Source: Candidatus Shapirobacteria bacterium
GTDB lineage: Bacteria > Patescibacteriota > Microgenomatia > UBA12405
Length of the DNA: 37,669 nucleotides
Reading direction: 5' to 3'
Assembly (NCBI GenBank): GCA_003250375.1
Contig: QKGR01000053.1
Span: 1 to 37,669 of the forward strand
Both the position numbers and the translations under genes were made by a program. Positions 8,242 to 18,067 of the stretch are shown here, in pieces. The first letter of the stretch is position 1. Every line of letters starts with the position of its first letter. The notes under the pieces are model-generated. The model did not search any database. It saw only the letters and a program-made list of their open reading frames with translations, and was not told the DNA's origin.

Positions 8242-8572
8242 GAAAGATCCAGAAAGCGAATTTTATGGTTCCTTACTTGATGATAAGGTAAATAAAATTA
8301 AAGAAGATAGTGATGAAAAAATAAGTCAAGTAAACTTAATCATGATTGGCGTTGTTTTGTTTATAGTTATTACTTTTATAATTGAGATTTATCATACAAA
8401 CGCAGATAGGATTAAAGATAAAGATATGTACTTACAATATACCCAAATGTATAAAGATTATTTTGATGAGTCTTCAGAATTGAAAGAGGTTGTAAATAAT
8501 GAACTGCTAATTATTAAGGACCTTGAAAACAAACTTGAAACATTGAAAGCAAGAAATCCATATTTGAAATAG
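8231..8572 (+). CDS. Hypothetical protein with one TM helix and a C-terminal coiled coil
   Basis: Overlaps the previous ORF by 11 nt; TM VNLIMIGVVLFIVITFIIEIYH; coiled coil at the C-terminus. Confidence 0.65.
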   Translation: MPTKKDPESEFYGSLLDDKVNKIKEDSDEKISQVNLIMIGVVLFIVITFIIEIYHTNADRIKDKDMYLQYTQMYKDYFDESSELKEVVNNELLIIKDLENKLETLKARNPYLK

Positions 8573-8641
8573 TATAGGTTCCTGTGAGTGATTTTATTTG
8601 ATCCTGGGATCAAGTCTGTATATCTCATGTTTATAAATTTG

Positions 8642-9493
8642 CTATATATTTGTGGAGATAATCTTAAAACAATCCCCTTTTGAAACACCTAAACCGATAT
8701 TAAATCCGCTCCCTTGACTCTCTTCCATAAATGGCAATTCGACACTAAAGTCATGCTTAGGTACGAACGTTTCTTTTATACCATCGAATAAATATGTGAC
8801 CGATGGATTAATTATCAACTTTGATGAGTTTTTACCAGTAAAGACGGGAGAGATATTAAATGTTATATAGTTATCAGTTTGAATTTCGCCGGATGATCTA
8901 GCGAATATTTCTGAACCCTTTCTTGGATATAAGCGGATTGTGTTTAAATCTCCATCAAGAATATTAATTGTGTAATACTCTTCCGGCTTCTTGTTAGTTT
9001 TGTCTCCATAGCTAAAAAATAATGTAGGATTCTTACTATTATTCGTCTTGTCTAAAAGAGAGAAGACAATAGTAATCTCTTGATTAGCCTTAAGTTTGGT
9101 CTTTGACCATACTGCCCAATTTGGAAAACCGGGAAATCCAGGGCAATAAAAACCATTCTCATCTGCGATGAAATCTTTTTTATAAAAATTCCACTTTTCT
9201 TTATCAAAATTTGTTTCGATCTGGTTAATTTTGTTTACTTCTGTCGTGGCAGTATTTAGGGGTACAGCGTTGTCTTGATTGACCATTTTGTTATCGACAG
9301 CACATATTTGATTATTGCTTTGGCTCTGGTTATTGATTATTTTCGTAGAAGTTTGCACTGAACTAAAGTAGGCGATAACAGCCGGGATAATTGCAATTAA
9401 TAATTTGGTAAAGTTATTCGATTCTTTAGAGAATAGCCACAATCTTATGCCTGATTTAATATTCATTCTTTTTTCACTGTTATTCTTAGACAT
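8642..9493 (-). CDS. Hypothetical membrane-anchored protein
   Basis: ATG at 9493; N-terminal TM (FTKLLIAIIPAVIAYFSSVQ), then a soluble beta-rich domain. Confidence 0.65.
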   Translation of the reverse strand: MSKNNSEKRMNIKSGIRLWLFSKESNNFTKLLIAIIPAVIAYFSSVQTSTKIINNQSQSNNQICAVDNKMVNQDNAVPLNTATTEVNKINQIETNFDKEKWNFYKKDFIADENGFYCPGFPGFPNWAVWSKTKLKANQEITIVFSLLDKTNNSKNPTLFFSYGDKTNKKPEEYYTINILDGDLNTIRLYPRKGSEIFARSSGEIQTDNYITFNISPVFTGKNSSKLIINPSVTYLFDGIKETFVPKHDFSVELPFMEESQGSGFNIGLGVSKGDCFKIISTNI

Positions 9494-9646
9494 AATATTA
9501 AACAAATGACACTAGTATAGAGCTTGAATTTTGCATATCTTATTTATACTCTCTCATAGATAAAGTTATAAGGATAGAAAGGTTTCATATCCAGCTACTC
9601 CGTACTTGTGAACAATTAATTGAGGATATTCGTGATATGATATTGA

Positions 9647-9946
9647 ATGAAATATTTCAAAGATTCAAATCAGTTCGGTAAAAAACGAAGTTTTAATAAT
9701 AGAAACAACGACAGACAAATGTACCCTGCCGTGTGCGGCAAATGTGGTCGAGATTGCCAAGTACCCTTCCAACCTACCGGTGCCAAAGAAGTGCTGTGCA
9801 GCGACTGTTTTGAGCAAAGCGGTGGAAAAAGCCGAGCAAAGTCTTTTGGACCAAGAAGAGAGGAACATCATCATCAAGGTAATTTTCAACTTGATGCCAT
9901 AAATGCTAAATTGGACAGAATCTTGGAAATTCTTGAGCGACAATAA
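9647..9946 (+). CDS. CxxC-x17-CxxC zinc-ribbon domain protein
   Basis: CGKCGRDCQVPFQPTGAKEVLCSDC: CxxC, exactly 17 residues, CxxC; C-terminal short helix. Confidence 0.8.
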   Translation: MKYFKDSNQFGKKRSFNNRNNDRQMYPAVCGKCGRDCQVPFQPTGAKEVLCSDCFEQSGGKSRAKSFGPRREEHHHQGNFQLDAINAKLDRILEILERQ

Positions 9947-9998
9947 TCTAAAACTACGTTTTATTTTTTGCCGATTTAACGACATTGTATAATTAGGC

Positions 9999-10742
9999 AT
10001 GGTTGGGAAGAAAAGTATGCAAGTAGCTGCAATACATTATGATTTTTGGGATATATGGACGGATATTACCCCTATTGAGAAAAAGGCAATAGAAGTGACT
10101 ATTAGGGCGCGGGATAAAGTAATTTCATCAGTGCCAAAGGAGGAACTAATAGCAATTTATGTGAAAGGTAGCTTTGTGAGACGGGAAATGAACGAAGGTA
10201 GCGATGTTGATATGGTGCCAATAGTTTTACACACTTCTTTTGAGGGAAGAGCGTTTGGGGTGAATGATAATGATATTGATCCAGTAATGGTCGTACCGTT
10301 GTCGATTGAGGAATTTGAAAGTAATGAATTAGCGACAAAAAGTGACCTATCAATTGACCTGAGGGCGAAGCCGGACAGATTTCTTAGAATGTTGGACGAA
10401 AGTAGAATTATTTTTGGACAGAAAATAGAACCAGGTAATTATCCAATCAGGAGTGATGCTGAGGCATATAAAGATGAAATTGAAATTATTTTGAATGGCT
10501 ATGTCCCCCAGTTTTTGGAAGGCAAGATTGATTTTTCTCCTCTGCTTAAAGAGTTTTTCTGGATGACGGAAATGGAGTTGGCTTCCAAAGGTGTGTCTGT
10601 TCCACATACTTTTTTGGGGATAGCTGAAGCATCGCCAGCAAGCCATTTGATTCACGAGGCATTAAGATTAAGAGAAAGTGGAAAATTGGATAGAGAATCT
10701 GGTGTTAGATTTGTGCAAAAATTACAGGAATTTTTGAGATAG
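9999..10742 (+). CDS. Nucleotidyltransferase domain protein
   Basis: IAIYVKGSFVRREMNEGSDVDMVPIVL resembles the GS(x)nDxD nucleotidyltransferase motif. Confidence 0.75.
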   Translation: MVGKKSMQVAAIHYDFWDIWTDITPIEKKAIEVTIRARDKVISSVPKEELIAIYVKGSFVRREMNEGSDVDMVPIVLHTSFEGRAFGVNDNDIDPVMVVPLSIEEFESNELATKSDLSIDLRAKPDRFLRMLDESRIIFGQKIEPGNYPIRSDAEAYKDEIEIILNGYVPQFLEGKIDFSPLLKEFFWMTEMELASKGVSVPHTFLGIAEASPASHLIHEALRLRESGKLDRESGVRFVQKLQEFLR

Positions 10743-10779
10743 ATATATAGTTAAAGTTGGTTTCGAGATAAAGATGTTG

Positions 10780-11157
10780 TTATTTAAGTGTTTTTCCGGA
10801 ATGCAGATGAAAATGTATTTGGCCGATTTCTTGACGATCGCCTCCATTGGTTAATATTGAATAACCAGATTTATCCCAGCCCAAATCTAAAACTATATCT
10901 TTAGTTACTAAATAAAGCTCGGAAATATATTCAGAATCTTCTTTGGTAAGTTCGGTAATAGATTTAATGGCTTTTTTGGGAACGATAAGAATGTGCTTTT
11001 CCCAATAAGGTTTGGGGTGCCAAAAAGCAATTACTTTATCGGTTTCTTTAATTCTTTTGACTGGAAGAAATTTGCTAAATTTTCCAAAAGCTAACCCAAC
11101 AACTAAATCTCCTATGGGTGATTTTGCTAATTCAAAAATATTTTTTGAAAGATTCAT
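10780..11157 (-). CDS. HIT family protein
   Basis: Overall HIT fold pattern (KVIAFWHPKPYWEKHILIVPKKAIKSI) and HFHLH histidine triad. Confidence 0.85.
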   Translation of the reverse strand: MNLSKNIFELAKSPIGDLVVGLAFGKFSKFLPVKRIKETDKVIAFWHPKPYWEKHILIVPKKAIKSITELTKEDSEYISELYLVTKDIVLDLGWDKSGYSILTNGGDRQEIGQIHFHLHSGKTLK

Positions 11158-11215
11158 TAGGTAAATTATAGATTAAGAAGATAGTTGCTACGATGCACGA
11201 TCTATTCCGTTCTTA

Positions 11216-11806
11216 TTAAGATTTTTCGACAGAGAGATTGGTTTTTTTGACAATCAGATAAATATAAATAAGATCGAAGATGGAACAAAGTAGCCCAACG
11301 ACAAGAATAAAGGGGCGATACACTATAAGACCCATTAGTATTGATGGTGCGAGAGTTCCAATCCATTTTGCAAGGGCGATGGAAAAACTTTGGCCAAGGG
11401 AACCATGGGTAGAATACATTTGAATAAAGAGAATGCTCATTAGAAGATTTTGAAGGAAGGCGGAATAGTAGACAGCCATGCTTTTGAACTCAAAAATAAA
11501 GAGGAGTTGGAGAATAATTGAGGTGGTAAAAACTAGTAGCGACCATATTGGTGAGTTTTTGGTGTACTTGAAATAAAGATAGACAATGAAAGCATCAGCC
11601 AAAAACCAAATGAGGTTGACGAAGGCCTGAGGACTAATACTTGTGGAAGTAAAACCACGATAGGTATAAATCCCCTCCCAGGCGATATTTAGAGCTAGGG
11701 CAAATAAGGGCATGCCGACGAACTTTTGCTTGAGTGCTAAACGAATAATTTGTATGTAGACTATCGTCCAAGCAATACCACTAAGAAGTGATAAAAATAT
11801 ATCCAT
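11216..11806 (-). CDS. Polytopic membrane protein, possibly PaxB/Pyr4-like transmembrane cyclase family
   Basis: About 6-7 TM helices; ALALNIAWEGIYTYRGF and WFLADAFIVYLYFKY resemble PaxB-like motifs from memory; unverified. Confidence 0.45.
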   Translation of the reverse strand: MDIFLSLLSGIAWTIVYIQIIRLALKQKFVGMPLFALALNIAWEGIYTYRGFTSTSISPQAFVNLIWFLADAFIVYLYFKYTKNSPIWSLLVFTTSIILQLLFIFEFKSMAVYYSAFLQNLLMSILFIQMYSTHGSLGQSFSIALAKWIGTLAPSILMGLIVYRPFILVVGLLCSIFDLIYIYLIVKKTNLSVEKS

Positions 11807-11890
11807 ATGAGCAATTATATATGGAGATTATGGGGAGAGAAAGATAATAACTGTCTACTGTCTTTGTTTGTGATGATTGTATAATTAGGC

Positions 11891-12412
11891 ATGGGAAGTA
11901 TTAAATGGAAGTTACTTGGAAAGAAAATAATTTTTGAATCGAAATGGCTAACAATTGAAGACCGATCATATGAATTACCAGATGGTACAAAAGTCGATAA
12001 CTACTATCATTTGAATAGGCCGGATTATGTATTGATTTTAGCTTTAGACGAGCAAGATAAACTTGTAGTAGAAAGACAATACCGAAGAGGGGTGGATGAT
12101 TTTGTGTATGAACTACCTGCAGGGTGGATAAATGAAGGAGAGACAGCAATTGATGCTGCCAAAAGGGAATTAAAGGAAGAAACTGGCTATAATGCAGAAG
12201 GGAATGAGGTTTATGAGCTTTATCCACAACCAGGATTCAGCTCAATGAAGGCTAAAGTGGTGATATTGAGAATTAGTAAAAAAGGAGACGCCAATCTGGA
12301 AAGCGATGAGAATTTGACATATAGAATGCTTGGAATGAATGAGATAAAGAGAATGATTCGAAACAATGAAATTAAGGATATGGGTTTTTTGTCGGCGCTT
12401 AATTATGTTTAA
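11891..12412 (+). CDS. Nudix hydrolase, ADP-ribose pyrophosphatase-like
   Basis: Nudix box GWINEGETAIDAAKRELKEETGY with ADPRase-like context (YELPAG; PGFSSMK). Confidence 0.9.
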   Translation: MGSIKWKLLGKKIIFESKWLTIEDRSYELPDGTKVDNYYHLNRPDYVLILALDEQDKLVVERQYRRGVDDFVYELPAGWINEGETAIDAAKRELKEETGYNAEGNEVYELYPQPGFSSMKAKVVILRISKKGDANLESDENLTYRMLGMNEIKRMIRNNEIKDMGFLSALNYV

Positions 12413-12442
12413 ATGAAATTTGTTCTAGTTGTATAATTGAGA

Positions 12443-12919
12443 ATGAATGAAATTGTTTCGACGACGAATGTATTTATTAAGCAAGGTAATAAGTTTTTAG
12501 TTTTGAGACGAGGGAAAGATGTGGATGTTTTTAGGGAATTCATAATGGGTCCGGGAGGAAAACAAGATGATGGTGAAGGAGTTCATGAAACGGCAGCAAG
12601 AGAAATGCTTGAAGAAACCGGACTACAAATTAAAGAATTAAAACTTCGAGTAATTGGAACTCACAATCATTCGTATAAAAACAAAACATACTTGGTTTTT
12701 GTTTTTGTGGCAGAATACGACAAAGGTGAATTAATTGACAGTAATGAAGGTAATTTGGAATGGCTGACAATAGAAGAACTGTTGAATGAAGAAAAATTAT
12801 GGGCAGACTTAAAAATTTACCTTCCACATATTATTGGAAACGACACACACATTATGTCTTCATATTTGGAATATAACGATAAATTCGAGATAGTAGATTC
12901 ACGGATTGATTATTGCTAA
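12443..12919 (+). CDS. Nudix hydrolase, MutT-like
   Basis: Nudix box GKQDDGEGVHETAAREMLEETGL. Confidence 0.88.
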   Translation: MNEIVSTTNVFIKQGNKFLVLRRGKDVDVFREFIMGPGGKQDDGEGVHETAAREMLEETGLQIKELKLRVIGTHNHSYKNKTYLVFVFVAEYDKGELIDSNEGNLEWLTIEELLNEEKLWADLKIYLPHIIGNDTHIMSSYLEYNDKFEIVDSRIDYC

Positions 12920-13009
12920 TTTATATTAGTACTGTCGGATCGATATGAGTTTACTACGGATACCTGAAAAGCTATGGAGAAAAGACAGAAAGTCCGTATA
13001 TAATTAGTT

Positions 13010-13657
13010 GTGCTTGAAGAATACAAGGTTTCGGAAAAGGAGATAGTTCGAAGAGAGAAGGCGTTTTTGGCTTTGACGCTGAGTCTGTTTTTGGGGATAT
13101 GGTTGGCGTCGATAATTCTAAGTTTTCCAATTTCCAAATATATTTTCGGATGTGTGGCAGTAGTTTTTGTAGTGTTGAATTTGTGGCTAAAAAAGTTTTT
13201 TGATGATTATTTGAAATCTAAAATTTATTTGTCCGATGATTTGATAGCTAGAGAAAAAGGAAAAAGAAGAGTGGAATTTCGATTGAAGGTTATTAAAGAA
13301 ATTAAAATTAAGAGGACGACTAGAAATGAGATTAGAGAAGTTTACTTGAAGTTCTTGGGAGGAGAAAGTTTGTTTATTAATGGAATGAGTGAGTTTGATG
13401 AATTGGTGGAGAGTTTGATGAAAAAAATTGATAAAATGGTACAAGTAAAGAATAGTGTTGAGATTATGGACTTTGACGGAGTGTGGTTCTACCCTACTTT
13501 AGGATTAATTTTGAGTTTTCTGACTGTTGGCTTGTTTAAACTAATGATGAATATGGGCGATGCGGCGCTGACAATATTGTTTTATGTGGCGGTGGTTTAT
13601 GTGTTTGGTGTAGCCTTGTATTTGGTAATTTCGAAACCGATAGCAAAGAGATATTAG
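13010..13657 (+). CDS. Membrane protein with PH-like cytoplasmic domain
   Basis: TM pairs flanking a soluble region; GTG start just downstream of TATAAT. Confidence 0.6.
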   Translation: MLEEYKVSEKEIVRREKAFLALTLSLFLGIWLASIILSFPISKYIFGCVAVVFVVLNLWLKKFFDDYLKSKIYLSDDLIAREKGKRRVEFRLKVIKEIKIKRTTRNEIREVYLKFLGGESLFINGMSEFDELVESLMKKIDKMVQVKNSVEIMDFDGVWFYPTLGLILSFLTVGLFKLMMNMGDAALTILFYVAVVYVFGVALYLVISKPIAKRY

Positions 13658-13671
13658 TTTATAATGTTGTT

Positions 13672-13869
13672 ATGGATTTATTAAGCTTTTATCTTGGCAC
13701 TAGATACTCGAAGTTAAAGAAGGATCAGAGGACGGGTTTTTTGTTGACTTGGTTGGTAATACCTATGGTGCTGAGCACTGGAATTATTTCACTACTATTG
13801 AAAGACATTGTGCTTGGGATTGTAGTGGGGTTAGTTTTGACTTTTGTACTGGGGAGAATAAGAAGATAA
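13672..13869 (+). CDS. Small membrane protein
   Basis: 65 aa with two hydrophobic segments; ATG 6 nt after TATAAT. Confidence 0.55.
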   Translation: MDLLSFYLGTRYSKLKKDQRTGFLLTWLVIPMVLSTGIISLLLKDIVLGIVVGLVLTFVLGRIRR

Positions 13870-13910
13870 GTGTTTGTCACTTAATTGCCTTTTTTAAGGT
13901 AAAATAACTT

Positions 13911-15101
13911 GTGTTGAAAACAGACAAGAATGTAAGGATAGCTTATATACTTTCTTTTTTGAGTGAATTATATTTTCCTATTTCAGTTTGGTTGTTTTAT
14001 TATTTGAGATTTCTTGACTTCAAACAGATTGGAATACTGACAGCAGTTAAATTAATATCATCAAATTTATTCGAAGTACCAACGGGAGTGTTTGCAGACA
14101 CTTTTGGTAGAAGAACTTCTATTGTGATTTCGTTTTTCTTATATGGCCTGGTAATGCTTGGTTTTGCAAATATTTCGGTATTTTGGATGTTTATAGTGCT
14201 AGATATTCTTAAAGCATTGAGCAATGCGTTTTTGTCGGGAAGTTTGGAGGCTTTAGTATATGATTCTCTTAAAGAAAAGGGACAAGAACAATCATACGAC
14301 AAGGTGGTGGCCAATATGGAATCTTTGGCATGGTTGGGATTATTTATCTCGGCGATTGGAGGAGGTTTTCTTTATTTCTACTGGTTTAGATCACCATATA
14401 TTTTGCAAGGAATATTGTACCTCAGTGCCTCAATTGTAGCTCTTGGATTAACGGAACCGAAAATTGATTCAGAAAAATTTGCTATATCTGATTTGATTTC
14501 AATAAACACTGTTGGATTTAAAGAACTGTTTGCAAACTTAAGAATTTCGCAACTATCAACTGTTTTTATTACACTCGGAGCCGGATATTTCTTTGCTTCT
14601 GAAATGTTGGGAATTTCGCAAGCAAAAGAATATGGAATGGACTCAAGAGGCGTGGGGTTCTTATTTGGAGTGGGGTACATAGTGTCGGCCTTGGCTTCAC
14701 AATTTTATCCAAAACTAAAAGAAAAATTTGGGTCAAATAGACTGATTTTTGTGTGCGCCGGAATATTAACTTTATCATTTGTTCTGGCTAAATGGGTAGG
14801 AATATTTATGGGATCGATACTTATAATGGCTAGAATATCCAGCTCAACCACTTTTCGAAATAGCAGATCGAGCGTAATTAATGGATTGATTAGCTCCAAG
14901 AATAGAGCAACAACAATATCTACATTAGTATTATTATCCCAAGCTCCTATGGCTTTTTTGGCGTATTTTATGGGTAATTATGTAGATAATAATACAGCCA
15001 ATTCACTAGCGTGGATATTGGGGCTTGTGATGCTTGGAGTATTAGCGGGGCAAGCAATGTTCTTTAAAATAGCTAAACAGAAGAGTTTGGCAGTAGAATA
15101 A
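13911..15101 (+). CDS. MFS transporter
   Basis: About 12 TM helices; EVPTGVFADTFGRRTSIVISF motif. Confidence 0.88.
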   Translation: MLKTDKNVRIAYILSFLSELYFPISVWLFYYLRFLDFKQIGILTAVKLISSNLFEVPTGVFADTFGRRTSIVISFFLYGLVMLGFANISVFWMFIVLDILKALSNAFLSGSLEALVYDSLKEKGQEQSYDKVVANMESLAWLGLFISAIGGGFLYFYWFRSPYILQGILYLSASIVALGLTEPKIDSEKFAISDLISINTVGFKELFANLRISQLSTVFITLGAGYFFASEMLGISQAKEYGMDSRGVGFLFGVGYIVSALASQFYPKLKEKFGSNRLIFVCAGILTLSFVLAKWVGIFMGSILIMARISSSTTFRNSRSSVINGLISSKNRATTISTLVLLSQAPMAFLAYFMGNYVDNNTANSLAWILGLVMLGVLAGQAMFFKIAKQKSLAVE

Positions 15102-15106
15102 ACAAA

Positions 15107-15379
15107 ATGAGTAAGAATTTTAATTTTCAAGTTAATACGAGCTTTAATTCTAATTTTGGGAATAAGAAAAAGCGAAAGAGTCAGAAAATGACGGCACAGC
15201 AGGAGTATTGGCTAAATCGAATACTTAGGGATCATTCGAAGCAAATTTTTATTGTGCTGGTACTGTTTTTGTTGATGAATATTGTGGCCGTTGGGGCGAT
15301 GATGTATTTTGGATATACAGGCGAGAACGCAAAGACAGAGAAGAATGTGGGAGTGTTCAATATTCAGCTGTCGAATTAA
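15107..15379 (+). CDS. Small single-TM protein
   Basis: 90 aa, 5 nt after the MFS stop; basic N-terminus then TM IFIVLVLFLLMNIVAVGAMMYFG. Confidence 0.55.
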   Translation: MSKNFNFQVNTSFNSNFGNKKKRKSQKMTAQQEYWLNRILRDHSKQIFIVLVLFLLMNIVAVGAMMYFGYTGENAKTEKNVGVFNIQLSN

Positions 15380-15395
15380 TTAAGAGCGGAAGATA

Positions 15396-15424
15396 TTGAC
15401 CTTTTTGAATTAGGAATGGATAAT
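15396..15424 (+). promoter_or_regulatory. Promoter of the CPBP protease gene
   Basis: TTGACC (15396-15401), 17 nt, GATAAT (15419-15424), ATG at 15435. Confidence 0.6.
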
Positions 15425-15434
15425 TGATGGAGAT

Positions 15435-16190
15435 ATGAAAAAGAAAACTAATTGGAAACTGATAGGGAAAATGTTGTTGGTGTGCATAATAACGACATTT
15501 ATGGTGTTGCCCTACACCTTAGCTTTGAGCCCTGAAATTGCGAAATTGTTTACACCATTAGTTTATGTAGTACAGATAGTTCAAAGTGGAATATTATTTG
15601 GAGGAGCAATATTTTTTGGGCTTAAATTAGCTAAAAAAACTGGATTTGGGATGGAAGTATGGGAAGGAGCGAAGCCAATTAGTTGGTTGAGGTCGGTGGC
15701 TAAAATTTCGGTTGGATTGGGAGTGCTGGCAGGAATATTGATAATTTTGCTGAGTGTACTATTTGGAAGCATGTCGGTGGATTTTTTGAGAGCAGAAGTG
15801 GAAGTGGCAAGATGGAAATCAATTTTGGCGTCGTTTTATGGAGGAATTGGAGAAGAAGTGCTATTCAGATTGTTCGTGATGAATTTGCTGGTGTGGATAA
15901 TGATGAAAATTAAGAAAGAGAAGGAAGGAAAAGCGAGTGCAGTGAGTGTGTGGGTGGGAAATGTTTTAACTTCGGTACTGTTTGGATTGGGGCATTTGGG
16001 AATTACGGGTAGTATGACGACAATTACGGGACCGGTGGTACTGAGAGCAATTTTGCTGAATGGTGTGGGAGGAACAATATTTGGTTGGTTGTACTGGAAA
16101 AAAGGTTTGGAGTCGGCAATGATAGCCCATTTCTCGGCAGACATAGTGATTCATGTGATTACACCAATAGTGGGTGGATGGTTGGTGTAA
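15435..16190 (+). CDS. CPBP family intramembrane metalloprotease
   Basis: GGIGEEVLFRLFVMN, FGLGHLG and HFSADIVIH motifs in a multi-TM protein. Confidence 0.87.
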   Translation: MKKKTNWKLIGKMLLVCIITTFMVLPYTLALSPEIAKLFTPLVYVVQIVQSGILFGGAIFFGLKLAKKTGFGMEVWEGAKPISWLRSVAKISVGLGVLAGILIILLSVLFGSMSVDFLRAEVEVARWKSILASFYGGIGEEVLFRLFVMNLLVWIMMKIKKEKEGKASAVSVWVGNVLTSVLFGLGHLGITGSMTTITGPVVLRAILLNGVGGTIFGWLYWKKGLESAMIAHFSADIVIHVITPIVGGWLV

Positions 16191-16196
16191 GAAGAA

Positions 16197-17405
16197 TTAT
16201 TCGTAGCGGAGAGCATCAATCGGATTGAGTTTGGCGGCTTTTTGGGCTGGATAATAACCAAAAAAGGTACCAATTCCTAAAGTAACAGCTAGTGACAAGA
16301 AATAACTCCACCAGACAGCTATGGCTGAAATTTCGAATTTAATTAGTAGATAATAAACCAAGAATGAAAAAATAATACCGATAATGTAGCCAAGAAGACT
16401 CATAATAAGAGCTTCAAAAAGAAACTGTATTAGAATATGTTCTTCTTTGGCCCCAATGGCTTTTCGAATACCAATTTCTTTGGTTCTTTCGGTAACAGTG
16501 ACATACATAATGTTCATAATACCAATGCCGCCAACTAGTAAGACAACAATACCTACGGCAGCAAGCAAAATGGCCATGGTTCGAGAAGAACCTACAGCAG
16601 ACGAAACAGTAGTACCCATGTCGCGGACTCTAAAATCATCGTTCATGCCTGGTTTTAGATTGTGAGATTGACGTAGAACTGTAGAAATTTCATCGATGGC
16701 GGTGGGGATTGAAGCAACATCTTTGGCTTGAGCATTGATATTAAAACGACCATTTATACCAAGAATGTAGCGATTGGCCACTGAATATGGAGTAAAAATA
16801 CTATCGTCGATAGTGGTAGGACCAACAGTGCCACCCTTATATTCCAAAAGCCCAATAACTTGATACTCTTTTTTGCCAACCATGATACTTTTTCCAACAA
16901 CATCGGCCGTACGACTGCCAAACAATTCTTCAGCGACAACAGCACCAAGAACAACAACCTTATTTCTTTGTTCATCATCTTCGGAGGTAAAGAATCGACC
17001 CTGAAGTAGGTTTAAATTGGCGAGAGTTTGAAAACCGGGATCAGTACCAAGAACGGCGAGATTGCTTGAATTTCCTTGATACTGCATTTGAACTCGACCG
17101 GATAATTGAGGGACAACTATGAGCAGACTTTGAATGGGAGTAAGCTCAGAAACATCTTTGTAACTTAATTTAGATTTGGCGCCCTCAACAGTAGAGGGGG
17201 CGTTGATGAGAATGGTAGTGACACTGAGGCTAGAGTATTGTTGTTCAATTTCTTTTTTGGCACCTTGACCGAGAGCAACGACAATAACAATAGTTAATGA
17301 ACCAATAATAATCCCCAACATGGTAAGAAAAGAACGAGTAGGATTGGCGACTAGTGATTTCCAAGCAAGACGGAAAGTTTTTAGGATTATTGAAGTACTG
17401 GTCAT
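16197..17405 (-). CDS. ABC transporter permease, MacB/FtsX-like
   Basis: N-terminal RSFLTMLGIIIGSLTIVIVVALGQGA, MacB-type core and C-terminal FtsX helices (TVTERTKEIGIRKAIGA). Confidence 0.9.
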   Translation of the reverse strand: MTSTSIILKTFRLAWKSLVANPTRSFLTMLGIIIGSLTIVIVVALGQGAKKEIEQQYSSLSVTTILINAPSTVEGAKSKLSYKDVSELTPIQSLLIVVPQLSGRVQMQYQGNSSNLAVLGTDPGFQTLANLNLLQGRFFTSEDDEQRNKVVVLGAVVAEELFGSRTADVVGKSIMVGKKEYQVIGLLEYKGGTVGPTTIDDSIFTPYSVANRYILGINGRFNINAQAKDVASIPTAIDEISTVLRQSHNLKPGMNDDFRVRDMGTTVSSAVGSSRTMAILLAAVGIVVLLVGGIGIMNIMYVTVTERTKEIGIRKAIGAKEEHILIQFLFEALIMSLLGYIIGIIFSFLVYYLLIKFEISAIAVWWSYFLSLAVTLGIGTFFGYYPAQKAAKLNPIDALRYE

Positions 17406-18067
17406 GTGATTTTGCCGTCGGAAAGATTGATAATTCGATGAGCCATTTTGGCAATATTGCGATCGTGAGTAACCATTAGAATAGTTTTTTTGTCTTTTTG
17501 ATTGAGTTGAACAATAATATTCATAATTTCTTGACCAGTTTTACTATCGAGTGCACCGGTTGGTTCGTCGGCAAGAATTAAATCGGGATTATTAAGAAGT
17601 GAACGAGCGATGGCAACTCTTTGTCGCTGACCACCAGAGAGCTCGTTGGGGCGACGATTTAGTTTTTGATCAAGTCCCAACAAATTAAGAAGTTCGTGGG
17701 CTTTGGAAATGTTTTCCTGACCAAGATAGAAACCAGGTAAAAGGACATTTTCGAGTACAGATAAATTGGGGATTAAATTGAAGTTCTGAAAAATAAAACC
17801 TAAATTACGATTTCTAATTTCGGCTAATTTTGAAGAGGAAAAGCGAGAGACATCGGTAGAATCAAATAAATACTGACCGCTTGTAGGAGTATCGAGACAG
17901 CCAATTATATTGAGTAAGGTTGATTTTCCACTTCCAGAAGGACCCATGAGAGCAATGAAGTCTCCCCTATTAATTTGAAGATCGATTCCTTGAAGAACAG
18001 GATATAAAGTGCCGGATATTTCGTAAGATTTACGAATATCTTTTAGTTGGAGAAGAGGATTGCTCAT
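17402..18067 (-). CDS. ABC transporter ATP-binding protein, MacB/LolD-type
   Basis: Walker A GPSGSGKST, signature LSGGQRQRVAIARSL, Walker B LILADEPTGALD; ATGA overlap with the permease. Confidence 0.93.
   Translation of the reverse strand: MSNPLLQLKDIRKSYEISGTLYPVLQGIDLQINRGDFIALMGPSGSGKSTLLNIIGCLDTPTSGQYLFDSTDVSRFSSSKLAEIRNRNLGFIFQNFNLIPNLSVLENVLLPGFYLGQENISKAHELLNLLGLDQKLNRRPNELSGGQRQRVAIARSLLNNPDLILADEPTGALDSKTGQEIMNIIVQLNQKDKKTILMVTHDRNIAKMAHRIINLSDGKIT

Noticed and set aside
15435-16190. CPBP protease as a bacteriocin-immunity/defence system
   Set aside because: No bacteriocin precursor or modification genes nearby; kept as a generic CPBP protein.
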